Source: Plantago ovata (taxonomy: Eukaryota > Streptophyta > Magnoliopsida > Lamiales > Plantaginaceae). Taken from it: a stretch of 64,000 nucleotides of DNA. How positions within the stretch are numbered: the first letter of the stretch is position 1; each line of letters starts with the position of its first letter. Positions 44,403 through 57,380 of the stretch are shown piece by piece. Location: assembly GCA_028274465.1 (NCBI GenBank), contig CM051458.1, positions 84,526,085 through 84,590,084 of the forward strand. Direction: 5' to 3'. The position numbers and the translations under genes were made by a program. Below the pieces are notes generated by a model that worked only from the letters and a program-made list of their open reading frames with translations, made no database searches and had not been told where the DNA came from.

Positions 44403-47400
44403 ATGATGAACAATTCCTTTAAATCCTTCGACGTGTTTGAATTCCGAGAAGAAGACGAGCTGACTGAAAAGGACTCCAAAAGGATGGTGTCCTTGTCCAT
44501 CGGTGATCAGCTCGCGTCTCGGGATCACGGTTGGTTTAACTTTAATACATTTCTGTCACGCGATGTTTTCTAGGTTTTAATTGATGTGCTGATTGAGAAT
44601 TTTGCGGAAATTTGCTTTTTTATTATATACTTACATGAAAACCTCGAGCTGCTTTTGTCATTGATTGGTATAGTTAATTAGTTTTGTTTTGCCGGTTTAA
44701 ATTTGTTCTTAGAAATGGAGCAAATAGGGTTTATTTGATTGATTAACCTGATCAGCATTTACTTTTGCCAAAATAGCAGTCACACTTATTTTGTGTGAGT
44801 TTGATTCCTTAATGGTATATGGCAATTAGAAATTAATCTACCATGGTATTTATTCGCAGCAGTTTAGCCTATATATCTCCCATACCCATACCCAACCGTT
44901 GTTTTATCTTCATAGTTTAATTTTGGTTCGTAAATGCATTTGTTGTCTTCCTAATCTTTCATTGGTTGTTGTAGTTTTCCCAGAGTAAACTTGATATCCG
45001 TATTTCATGGGCATTTTGTCTTATTTATAATTCTCATACACTTATACGTTATTATTCTTGTAGTTTCTGGTAGGACTGGAATTCTGTCCACTTTGATGGC
45101 TACTGGAGTATGTGGGGGCCCAGAAGCCGGCAACATCGATTACAATTGCAAGGCTACCGGTTCCTTTACTCATCTGGAGACTGAACGACAAGAATATAGT
45201 TCTTCGCTGAGTCAGGTCATGCGGTTCAAATTCAGAACTCCTGATCCATTGATAGATATTACGTCAAACATTCCCAAATCTGATAGCATCCGTCTTGGCG
45301 TGGAATGTGGTTCAGTCTCTGGAGCCTTCCCGGATCTTTCTCGCAATGTATATGTCAATTTCAATCCTTAATGTGTTTTACATGTCGAGAAAGGATGTTT
45401 TCTCTTGTTGGCTTATGATATTCTATTCTAATGCAGGGGGAGTCAGATTGCTTGGCTCCAGATGCTGATGAGAGCCTGAGTGGGAGATCTTCGTCTCATG
45501 TTGGATACAGTACTGGTCTGGTTGACTTAATCTAGTTTCATTTCATGCTTCTCTTAGTCGTGCTTTCAATTTTTTCTTCTCGCTAGAAAGAATAGTACAA
45601 CCATTTCCTTATCATCATTACTGCACTATTGCAGATGCTTCTGATGGTCCTTCTTCTGATAAGTATTTCAGTGGCTTGGATATGGTAAATTTGATTTCTT
45701 CTATTCTATCAGCATTTGATGTTAATATATACTATATTTATACATGGAATTGTCTATAACAAAATAGAGTGCTAACTTCCATTACATATGGAATTAACTG
45801 ATCGACGTGCTATCGGACATTTCTTTTTTTGAATTCGATAATTTTCACAAACAAGATTTCGACCTATTTTTTTATTTATTTATATAAGATCTTGTGTCGA
45901 TCAAGGTTCTAGTTTTAGTAGAATTTTTTCTCTCCCCTATCTGGTGCCACCTCTCGGGGTTCTGTGTACCCAATATTGAAAAACAATATAAAAAAATGGT
46001 AATGCCCTTGTCACTGGAGCACTTAGTTCACATATTTATAACGTTTTATCTCTCTGGCCCTAAAAGCCATGTTCTATTTTTTCGCACGTGTTAAGACAAC
46101 TTAATTAATACTTACTATAGTGTCTGTGTTTAACATAAAACGAGCTTAACTTTACAGTTTTCCCCTATGGAGTTTGATCTAAGAAGCATGAAAACGTGGA
46201 GTTTTTTTTTTTTGGACTAAAACGTATTTAATATGCATGTCAGAATAAGAAACCAAAACGTATTCTATTTACTGTTCTTTCTTCAATTGTTTTCCTGGTT
46301 CATGATTGGTCTATGGGTCTTTGAGTTACTAATCTCAATTTATCTGTTTGGCAATTATTTAGTACTATTTATTAGGGTAGCTAATGGGCTTGGTGATTTT
46401 ATGATAATTTAATGGGTTAGCTTAGTAAATTAGTAATTTATTATTGGACTGAATTGGATGATTGATGAACGTCAATATATGTTATGTAGGTGTTTGGTAT
46501 TTTTGGTGATATATCAAAACATATAAAAATATACTGACAAATGTATTTTTTAATGTATTCGTATTTTGGTGTTTTAGATCTTGCCTTTTTTTGGTATTTG
46601 TTTAACGCATTCGTATTCATGCTCCCTAGATTTTGATGTCTTGACTCTTGAGAAAGTTGTATATCTAACTTTGCATTTACCACACTGAACGAGTAAAAAT
46701 GTAATAGGGGCACATATGTAAAATATGTAGGAGTTTGCATTTATTGTACAAATAATGAAACAAGCTCATAATATGAACGCAAGTTAATCCTTCAGAGATG
46801 GAGTGTTATTTATGGCTTAATCTTGACTGTTAATTATTTAAGGCACATAAGTTACTAGTTTCTACTAATATCTAAAAGATTTGAAAAAGTGGCCCAATCA
46901 CTGAAATAAACTAAGGATTATACATTTTGTTTGTGGTTTTTAGTCGCTGATCAAGGATGGAACTTTAAAGCATATGTGTCATGGACATTAATGTTTACAA
47001 GATTCTTTCCAAGTGCTTGTAAGCTAAGACAATTATTGTTCAGTGGAGAGTTGGCAATCTAACATGTCTTGTATCAGGACTTCACGATCTTAACATCCAA
47101 TTTTATAGGAAAATACTTGCTAACAGAATATGGAAATGCTGTGAAAAACTTCATGGTCTGAAGTGGATTGTTCTGCATTTGTTGATTTCTATGTTCTGTA
47201 TTCCTAATATTGACTGGTTGTTTTCGACCTGTTTTGAGTGTTTATTAACAAGATGTCCAAACTGAGACGGTAACATAGTCAAATAAATCTGTGTTCTGTT
47301 GGCAGGATGAAGACACCGATGGCATTACTTTCTATCCTGATTATGTACATTACTCGGGAGTGCAGTATCTAAACTATGTGGTGAAATTTTCTAAAAGTTC

Positions 47401-50400
47401 TGTTGAAGTTATTAACATTACTTCCAATGAAACTGGAGGCATTTTCCATATTCATTTGGAAGTTGATGATATAGTCAAAATAGAGTCTCAATGGAGTGCT
47501 CATGTAAGTTACGTAACTGTACATCCGGTTATTATGTCCTTTGATGTACTAATGTTTTATGAAGTTGAAGATTGAGTACTTGACATTTTCATTTGGTGAC
47601 CTTTGTTCAGAGCGAGACAGGCACCATAACTATCTATTTTATCCCAAAAGATGCGACAGGGAATGATACTGTTTACTCTGCTTCAGGTCAGTTAGGGTAA
47701 CGGCTTGTTGTATCATGTTTGTTCTCTGGTTTATTACTATTCCTTGACTGGTCAGTGTTTCTTTTCTCCTAATCTGTAAATTTTCGCTCTTTCCGTGATG
47801 TTTATGTCTTTATATGAATGAGTTGCATATAAGCTATAATTCGTAGTTGGTCCACTTAGTAATGCATTAAATGCATTAGATGATACTCCCTCGGTTCTAT
47901 TTGGTCCTCACACTTTCCTTTCCAGTCCGTCCCATTTATTTCTAAATATTTCTATGTTTGGTAATATTATTTACAGTGACTTTTTATCCAATGGCCCGCC
48001 ACTTATCTAATAAACAATTATTCCTGACACAATTCTCTACATTTAATCAGTACTTTTTTAATATTTGGGCATACCACTGATCACTCATCTAAGAGCACTC
48101 CTTATGGTTGGGCTCAATTGGGGGGATTTTAACATAAAAGCCCTAAAAAAAGCCCCTCCCAGATGAAGCCTCCAATGGTTTGGGGCTTATTTGAGGCATT
48201 TTTGTGGGTCCCATATATAACATATTGCTCTATTTTCTTTTAAAAAGTTGAATTTTTGGCTTAAATTGGGGCTACTAATTAGTAGCCCGTGGCAATTGGC
48301 CACTAATTAGTAGCCCCTTTATAGCCTACATTGGAGGCTATTTGGGGCTTAACTGGGGCTTTTAGCCACAAACAAGCCCCTTTATAGTCTCCATTAGGAG
48401 TGCTCTAATAAAGAAAAATACTCACTCTACCAACCCTCCTTAATTACCGAACCAGAATCAAATGTTGAGAAACTAATGGGGGTAAATGTAGTAGAAAAGC
48501 ATGTTCCCTAGGTTAATTGATAGACCGTGCGTGACTACGGAAATGCTAAAACTCGGCCACGTGAGACTGGGTAAAGGTGTATATAATCTATTGACCAAGT
48601 ACGCTGTGTGAACCTTGATGCTTCATAGCTCAAAGTGAATTTCAGCTTTTATTTCAAAGCACAACTTTTTATTAGGAGAAATAAGGAGTTACTTAATTCT
48701 GTTTTAGTTTAGGTTGAAAGGACAAAATATCATGAACGTTACTGACTTCTTTTGTGGCATATTAATTAAAGGAGTTATGTCAAACGGTAAAGATACATAA
48801 TAAGCACACTACTGCTTAAAGGCTTTGGTAAAGTATGTTCATTGAAATGATATCTTCTTTAAGGTCTTGAGACTTCTTTGTTGTTCAGCGACTCGGTCTA
48901 GGTTCGCAAAATGTTATTGTAGAATGTCTCCGGTAGAGTTTTGATGTTGCTGATATATTTTTTGTTATGTTTTATGCATCAGGGATTCAGGAATTCTGCT
49001 TTTCAGCTACCGACTCCAGCTGGCACAAGAAACAAGAAGCAATTGAATCTCTGAATGTGAGATATAAGGCACTGTGGGATCTCCTTCTTGAGTGAGTCTC
49101 TAGATTTGCTTCGTAAGAAATAAGAATGCTTCCATATCTGTTACATAGAATTAAGGATCTGTTTTTTCCCCTTTCCTTTTATCATTAATTACAGACGTAT
49201 TTTCTCTATCATAAGTACTTTAAGATTCAATTTATGTTGTTAAGTCGTGTTTGCTTACTTTAAGGTTCAATCTTGAGGTATTTTCTCTATCGTAAGTACT
49301 TAAAGATTCAATTTATCACAAGTACTTTTTACCGTCTGATGTTGTTAAGTCATGTTTGCTTGCTTTCATCTTAAGTACTGGAATGGAGAAGGGTTCTGCA
49401 TTCAGCGAAGAAAAAGCTCAGATGCCTCGAAGAAGCTATTTTCCAGAGTAAGTTAATGAAGACCTCAAGATTTTGTAGTTTGTGTTGGTTTTATAAGGCT
49501 ATGGATTGTTATTGACGGAGCATTAGAGGATAGAACGATGAGTGCATACCACTTAAGGTGCATACAGTTAATGGTACATGTTGGCAATATGGTGATACAT
49601 AAACAACTACATTAAGATGAATAATAACTCGATGTGTGAATAATGCATGTAGCCATTTCCTGCACAGTTCATTATTAGTCACTTGATACCCAGATTGACT
49701 TATTGTTCCAAATACTCAGATTTCACACACAATTTGCTACCACAAGGCAGAAGGTGAACATGACATTCACATTATGCCTGAGGTGTAAGCTTAAATGCAC
49801 TTCACTCTGTGCTCTAGCGAGTGCTTTTGGTGCTATTACTTGCCATATTTATTATCTTTTTCTGAGCTCCTTGCAATTTTATATTTTAATTCCTGTGATG
49901 TTTCCCGACATTGCATTACATTTTTGGATCATCTTTTACGTTTCTACCTGCTTAGGATCTCCTGGATTTTTGGGTACTTCGGCATGATTTAACCACCACT
50001 TTGCACAATTGCACCAAGTCTGTCTGCTATGATTTAACAATTTGAATATGTTATTTATCATCCATGTTATCAATTGAAACAATAAAGCTTCAGATCTCAG
50101 AAGTGTAACATGGATGAGTGATTACACTAAAAAAGGCCATATATATTGGCTGAGAAGGCAATTTCAAATTTCTTTCTGTGCCCAAGGGGCTACTAATTTT
50201 TCCCTTGCTCCCAGGTGGACTGGAAACAATTGTGCCATTTTAATAACTGTGACCTGTCTTTTATCACTATTTGCAAAACCAAAATACATAATTTCTTGCT
50301 TATTTACATCAACCAAACTAATTTAGAACCATTGTGCAGTTTTAACAGACCATTTGAGGAAGTCGTCTATCCAAAAGGTGATCCTGATGCTGTTTCCATA

Positions 50401-53373
50401 AGTAAGAGAGATGTTGATTTGCTACAGCCAGGGGTATTTGTCAATGATACAATCATAGACTTTTACATCAAGTAAGTTCGGTCACAACATGGTGTCTTCT
50501 CTTTTAACTTGTAAGCAGGCCATTAGTTTACACAAATGGTTCTTCGCTATCTTTGGGGAAAGAGATTGTATGAATATTTATCAGCTGCTATAGAATAGAG
50601 GATATTTCTGAATAGAACATACTAAGGAAACCACAAGCTAAGAAGAATGTAATCAGTGGGATAAAAGTTTGATGTTCTGCCTGTTAAATTGAATTGTTTC
50701 TTTCCACGTACATTGCTCGGGTATGAAGAGGGAGAAATTTATGTCTACTGTCCTAGCATGGAAGTACGTTGGCATTGTGCCAATAGTTCCTTGATGCTAG
50801 TAGCTTATAGTTTCTCTCTTGAATCATTGTTTCTTCACTTGGTTTACGTTGAAGTTCAATCTTCTTGCAGATACTTACAGACCAAGTTAAATGAAGAGGA
50901 AAAGGATAAGTTCCACTTCTTCAACAGCTTCTTCTTCCGTAAACTGGCCGACATGGATAAAGACCCATCCAGTGCTCAAGATGGCAAGGCAGCTTTCCTG
51001 CGTGTTCGTAAATGGACACGGAAAGTTAACTTCCTTGAGAAAGACTTCATCATTATTCCCGTCAATTACAGGTAAGAAAGCTTACAAGTAACTTCAGTAT
51101 TTTCTGAATTCTGAATCTGTTATCAAGCGACAAAGATGTGATTCGTAATCCAATCTATGCAGTTATCACTGGAGTCTTATAGTTATATGTTATTTTGGAG
51201 AAATTGGCAATCATAAAGGCAAGTCTTTATAAACTGTTGTTACTTTCTCGTTTATGAGATTTTTCTGTGTGTTATAAGTTTTCTATGTTTCCTTCGCCTT
51301 CTGTAGATATTGAGTCCGGAAATTTAGCTAGAGTTCCATGTGTATTACACATGGATTCTCTCAAAGGAACTCATGCAGGTCTCAAAGATCTTATGCAGAG
51401 GTATATTTTCAGCTTCAGACTCATGGGCTAGAGCAGTAGTAAATGTGTGATGTTATATGATATACTGATGACCTTTTGAGTTTGTTTTGGTAACACTGCC
51501 CATGTACTGCTTCTTATGTTGTCCCAAATGATTTTTGGTTTGGTCTCCAAATAAAAAAAAAGAAAAAAAAAGAGGAAGTTCCTTTGACAACCAATTGAAA
51601 GTTCTTTAAAGAAATGAAGTGATTTAAGTAGATGTATACCTTGTAAAGAGACATATTTTGTGTAGTCTTCTCTGTTAATCTGGTGAATAGTATGTTGACT
51701 TTTTTCTTGGAACCACAGTTATTTATGGGAGGAGTGGAAAGAACGGAAGAAGGAAGTATGTGAAGATCTATATTCAAAATTCAAGACCTTAGAGTTCGTC
51801 TCACTTGAGGTACTTTTTTTTATTCCTTTTTTTATAATCTGTGTTGAAGCTTAGATGCGACCGAGTTTGCTTAAATAATGGATCCAAAAACTCTTGTCAA
51901 TCTTGCTGGCTTGCCAAGGTCATTTGGTTCTTTATCCGTGACAATCTATTTCACAAAAACGTGAACAAAATTAGCATGTTATGTTTGTGATCAATACCTC
52001 CTGAGCTGTAATTAGATCCTTGATGCTTTTTTACCTTGCAGATACCTCAGCAGCAGAACTATTATGACTGCGGCCTTTTCTTGCTTCATTACGTAGAGCT
52101 TTTTCTGGAAGATGTCCCCACTAACTTTAATATACATAAGATTACATCACTCTCCAAGTTTGTAAGTGTACATCCCATCCCTTCACCATGCTTACATTTG
52201 ACAAATCTGAATGCCCAAGTAACTTGGTGTTCTTTTTACAGCTCTGTGCTGATTGGTTTCAGCCGGAAGAAGTTTCCATGAAGCGAGTTCGTATAGAAAA
52301 GTTGATTGATAATCTGATTGATGCTCATTCTGAAGATTGTTCTGCTAGTGGTGGGAATGATACACATTTCCCTGATGGTGATAAGAATACTGATTGTGAA
52401 AATGGCTTAGAGCTTTTGGGCGAGTCCAGTGCTTTAGCAAGATATCAAGAAACTTCAGTATGCCCAGAGATTGGCCTGGGCATTGAGATGACATTACTGC
52501 ATGCTTCATCTGCGAGTAACTCCCAGTCCACAAGAAGTCCGGAATTTGTTTTGAAGGAGTTATTTGAGCCGGGATCTGTTTCAGAAACTTTTAGTGGTAC
52601 ACCCTGGCAGCAGTTTGAGCAGAAAGGATGTCCAAATGGGATGGGAAGACTTGATTCTGTAATAGAGGTACTCTCTCTTTGTTAGATATTTTCTTTTTCC
52701 CTTTTGTTTTAAGTTTTAACAAAAAGAAAAAACCCAATTATCTGTGTTAAGAACTTATTCTTGCATTTGGTTATCCATAGATATTTATGATTACATGTGT
52801 TTCTTGCAGGAGAATGCGGAAGCTGGTGAATGTATCTCCCAAATGGAATTATTACAACCAATGTTCCAGCATCAAAATGGAATCTCAACAGGAGCAAATG
52901 GCTTTCCTGACTCGTCAGAAGATCTTGTATCACATCCGTCTGATCTTGTTGCAACAAACGATCTTCACATATCTCTGAGAGGAAGTGACACTGGTGATGC
53001 ATCAGATGTAGTGGCTATTGTAGATGCTCAATGTGAAGGATCTAAAGGTGTGTCATTGGAGATGACAAAGAACTTGACTATGAGCTTAGGATCACCTCCC
53101 AGGGATGTGCTAAATGATACTGAACCAAGCAATCTCGTTGAAACCCATGGAGAGAATGATTCTCAAAATATGGCAGAAATGTATGAAGCAGCAAACGAGT
53201 TGCCACCTGAGCACATCACTGCTGACGACATTAAAGCTAATGTTGTCAAGGACGAGTCAAGGTCGGACTCCGAGGAGCAGGATGCTCCTAAAAGGATGCC
53301 AATCATCCCCTCTGTCTCCGAGGAGCAACATACTTCTAAAAGGAGGCGGATTGCTCCCCCTGAAAGTTTGTGA
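44403..53373 (+). CDS. SUMO-specific protease, ULP2 type (C48 family)
   Basis: Sixteen exons in continuous phase: 44403-44529, 45064-45347, 45437-45515, 45635-45684, 47306-47503, 47611-47686, 48983-49091, 49376-49447, 50340-50471, 50871-51071, 51163-51218, 51307-51400, 51719-51809, 52042-52161, 52242-52667 and 52810-53373, for about 892 residues. The N-terminus reads FDVFEFREEDEL. The C48 domain (about 330-545) opens with FEEVVYPKGDPDAV and FVNDTIIDFYIKYL. It carries the full catalytic set: H445 (YHWSL), D478 (LHMDSLKG), Q527 and C533 (NYYDCGLFLLHYVE). The enzyme removes SUMO from proteins; the plant relatives SPF1/SPF2 (ULP2A/B) act in the nucleus on flowering and seed development. The long acidic tail ends with a basic KRRRI, a likely nuclear signal. 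The intron after 51218 begins GC rather than GT. Confidence 0.9.
48093..48405. mobile_element. Tourist-like MITE in a SUMO protease intron
   Basis: Ends GAGCACTCCTTATGG and CCATTAGGAGTGCTC are inverted repeats flanked by TAA on both sides. About 313 bp with internal GGGGCT/AGCCCC words, inside the intron 47687-48982. Just upstream, CTCCCTCGGTTC (47886) looks like one end of a Stowaway-type element, without a found partner. Confidence 0.75.
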
Positions 53374-54747
53374 CTCAAATTTATCTCAAGGAACTCCATT
53401 TGTGAGGTAGCGCTTGGAAAACCTCAAGGAATCCCGTGTCTCTTTTCTGGTAGGAAGTGCGATTGGTGGTTTATTCGCTGATGTTTCTAACTCTGAAGTC
53501 CGTTGCTGCTGAAGGTGGATCTGTCATATTGTATATGGATGTAGATTATTTTGTAGAAATCTGTGAGAGCCATGTCTGGGGTGAAAGTGTGTTATGTATT
53601 GTTTGCCGGTGTTTTAGTAAGATTATCGATCATGTCAGCAGCAGATTAAACTACAATTAGTTGTCGTGCAATTCAAAAGTTGATAGTATGTGGTATACTT
53701 TTGGCGTCCGTATGGAAACTATCATTGTAAACTCATGTCATTTGAATTAAGGATTCAGGGTCTTGGATGGTATTCTGGTTCCTTTTGTTTTTTTGTTTTT
53801 CTCCCTGAAATGTGGGTTTTGAAATGTGGGTAATTATGATTACTTGGAAATCATTTTTTAATTCATAAGTATGTCATTATGTATTATTGGACTCTTTTAG
53901 GGTCAGGGCACACAACAGGCAACTCATTTTGTAGCATTGCATAGGAAGATCGTACCTCTCGGGTGCATTCTGTTTCAACCACTCTCGAAGTGTATAGCGT
54001 ATTCTGGAGTAAAGTGAGTGTTTTGTGTTTAATTAGAGAAATAGGAGTTGGAGATTGGATATTAAGTGCTATCTATTTATAGATCTCGTAAAAATAAAAC
54101 CCTTGGTGATTTTTATTTTTTAAATTATAGCCGTTGGAATAAAAATTGGCAGCCTCTCAGCCCATTCTGCCACAAGCTCAGTACGCTGATGCCATGGTGT
54201 TGCTGCTGCGATGCGTGGCTCGCTCGAAGATAGCCAGTCCGGCGTCCATTGCGGGACGGTCTTATGCCTTGCCGATAAATTTCACACAAATATCGTTATT
54301 ATTAGTAGTAGAATTTAAAAGTGGGAGTATTCATTAATTAAAGCGATTTGAACAAAAGCGCAAGTACTTAAGTAAAGCCGCATGGCCTTCCCAAATGACC
54401 CCATCAGCAACGTTCCCATTCGCACGCGCATTGCACGTGAGCCCTAAATTTGAATTCTGGATCTCTTTTATTCCGCCCAAATTAAATTGAAATCCTACCC
54501 AAACATTTCTTCTTCTTCCCCCGTTGGTTTTCGATTCAAATCTCAATCAACTTTCTCCTGGAAACTCACTCTATCTCTTTCTTTCGTGAGGTAGCTTCTC
54601 TCACAAGGTATTCGGCTTATCCTTTCCACTGTTTCGTTTAATTACCTTGCATTTTCATTTCATGTATCAGTGAGTTTGATCTGGATAATTTGCGTTTCTA
54701 AACCCTAATATTGGGGAATTTGAAATTCAATTTCAGTTCGAGGGGCT
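53374..54747. other. Intergenic and 5' untranslated region of the kinesin gene
   Basis: The 3' flank of the protease gene, then at 53889 GGACTCTTTTAGGGTCAGG, nearly identical to the MULE left terminus at 6285 but without a matching right end. 54140-54280 is a GC-rich patch with no recognised product. 54608-54736 reads as an intron in the kinesin 5' untranslated region (AAG/GTATT ... TTTCAG). Confidence 0.45.
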
Positions 54748-57348
54748 ATGGAACAGGATTCTTCGTCTCACGTCAAAGTAGCGGTTCATATCCGACCTTT
54801 GGTTACGCCGGAGCTTCTGCTCGGTTGTACGGATTGCATAACTACTTATCCGGCTGAGAAGCAGGTGATAGATTAAATCAAATTGTATCGAGCTTATAAG
54901 CTGTTTATCTACTTTATTAAGCTGTTTTGGAGTGAAATTAATGTGTTAGCATTTGTTTGTTTAGTTGATTATTGACTTTTTGGTGTATGAGTGTTCGCGA
55001 GCAGCTCTATTGTTGCGATTTTAGGTCAAATTAAAATTCATGTGCTATAGGTTTGTTTTGATGGATTATTGTTGACTCTAATTTGCTGCGTGAATAGGTG
55101 CAAATTGGTTCGCATGCTTTCACGTTTGACTATGTTTTTGGAAGCAAAGGACACCCATCATCGCGTATATTTGATGAATGTGTTGCTCCTCTTGTCGAGG
55201 CCCTCTTCCATGGATACAATGGCACTGTGCTAGCCTATGGTCAGGTATTACTTTTGATACTGTTCAGCTAATTTAGCTGTAACTCATCTTAATTTTGTTG
55301 AGGGTCAATTGGATCACTGCTGCAAATGTAATGTTTAGTAGTTTAGCAGTTAATTTCGATGATGGGAGGTTTGCTTAGATAGTTATTGTAACGTGCTCCT
55401 TGTTATATAAGCTCCTAATGTATGTCAAATTTTCTTCCTTTAATGATTATTGTAGACTGGGTCCGGGAAAACTTATACCATGGGCACAAATTACAATGGC
55501 GAGGATCAAAAGGATGGTGTCATTCCTAAAGTTATAGACACTATTTTTTCAAAAGTTGAGGCTACGAAGGAGTCCACGGAGTTCTTGATCAGAGTATCTT
55601 TCATTGAGGTCACAAGTGGAATATTGGAATTATTTTGCCTTACATGTGGTAATATATATGTTACTTACTGAGTTTGACGTGGTGATTCATGTCCTAAATC
55701 TTTCAGATTTTCAAGGAAGAGGTGTTTGATTTGCTAGATCCACATCCACTTCCGAGAAATGATTCGGCAGTAAAGCCTACAGGTCTTGCTAGAGCGCCTA
55801 TTCAAATAAGAGAAACTGTTAGCGGAGGAATCACACTTGCTGGAGTTACTGATGCAGAAGTGAGGACAAAAGAAGAGATGGCTTCATACCTATTTCAAGG
55901 TTCACTGTCCCGTGCTACTGGTAGCACAAACATGAATAGTCAGTCAAGGTACTTTTACATGTACTGATAAAAAATAAAATTTACTGTATTTGTAGTTTTC
56001 GAGTCTAAGAACTTGTACTTTTGATCATGCTTGGAATGTTTAACTGTCAAACACACTTTCTCACCTGTATCTTCCTTTTTGTTTTTTTCCTTCTTATTTT
56101 CCTCCTTCCCATCTCTGTAGTCGTTCCCATGCCATTTTCACAATATCTGTGGAACAACGAAGAATTACTCATTCTTCATCTGGGGATGATGTTGGCGATG
56201 ACATTCTTATTGCGAAACTTCACTTAGTAGATCTTGCTGGTTCTGAACGTGCAAAACGAACAGGTGCAGATGGGATGCGTCTGCAGGAAGGTGATGCTGT
56301 GTTTTTTTTCTTCTTTTTATTATTATTATTTTTATTTTTATTTTTATTTATTATTATTATTTTATGTGTGTGTGTGTGTGTTGGAGTGTTCTACTTTATG
56401 TGAGGTTCAGAGATTAAGAACATTAAATAATGTGTGTTACTTGGATATAACCGACGGAAAGATTTATCTGTTTTCTTGAGCTACAACATCCTGTTTTACT
56501 CTATTGTAGCTGTTTCCTGCTTGGTAGATAGAGTTTCCAACTGAGATGACAGCATTTCATTATGAGAACCTCTACTTAATATTTAGCCTGTTCTTATTTT
56601 TATTATTATCATCATTGTTTTTTATGAGTGTGTGGAATTTCTTTATGTATTTTTCTCCCTAAATGCAGGCATTCACATAAACAAGGGATTGCTATCTCTT
56701 GGTAATGTAATCAGTGCGTTAGGAGATGAAAAGAAGCGGAAAGAAGGAGGTCACGTACCATACCGTGACAGCAAGCTGACACGTATATTGCAGGCATGGA
56801 TGTTTTCTCTTTCTGTAACTTAGTTTCCCTCTTTCTAATGTGCAAAGATCTATTCTTACACTTTGTACTTTCTTTTCAATTGATATATGATACTTTCTTC
56901 TTGATCAAAACAAAATTAGCATATAAATGATGGAAAATTTCCTGGTTTGAACCCATTTATATTGAATGGTATTTTGTAGAGATTCAATCTCATATTATAA
57001 TCCTCCTCTAACTAATCTCTGAATGACAAACCTGTGTTCTTCAAGATGTGCTCATTCTCACATTTTTGTTTCTCTTTTTACTTTTTATGTGCAGGATTCC
57101 CTTGGCGGAAATAGCAAAACAATTATGATTGGTATGATTTATTCTTGTTATACATAACATCATTCCTTTCCAAATACTTTATTATTATCCCTCGTTTCTA
57201 GTAAAACCTTCTCAGACTTTTCTTTAATTGTGTTTATTATTTACAGCATGTGTTAGCCCTGCCGACACAAATGCAGAGGAGACATTAAACACACTGAAGT
57301 ATGCAAATCGCGCTCGTAACATTCAAAACAAAGCAATTGTAAGCCTTG

Positions 57349-57380
<32 letters not shown>

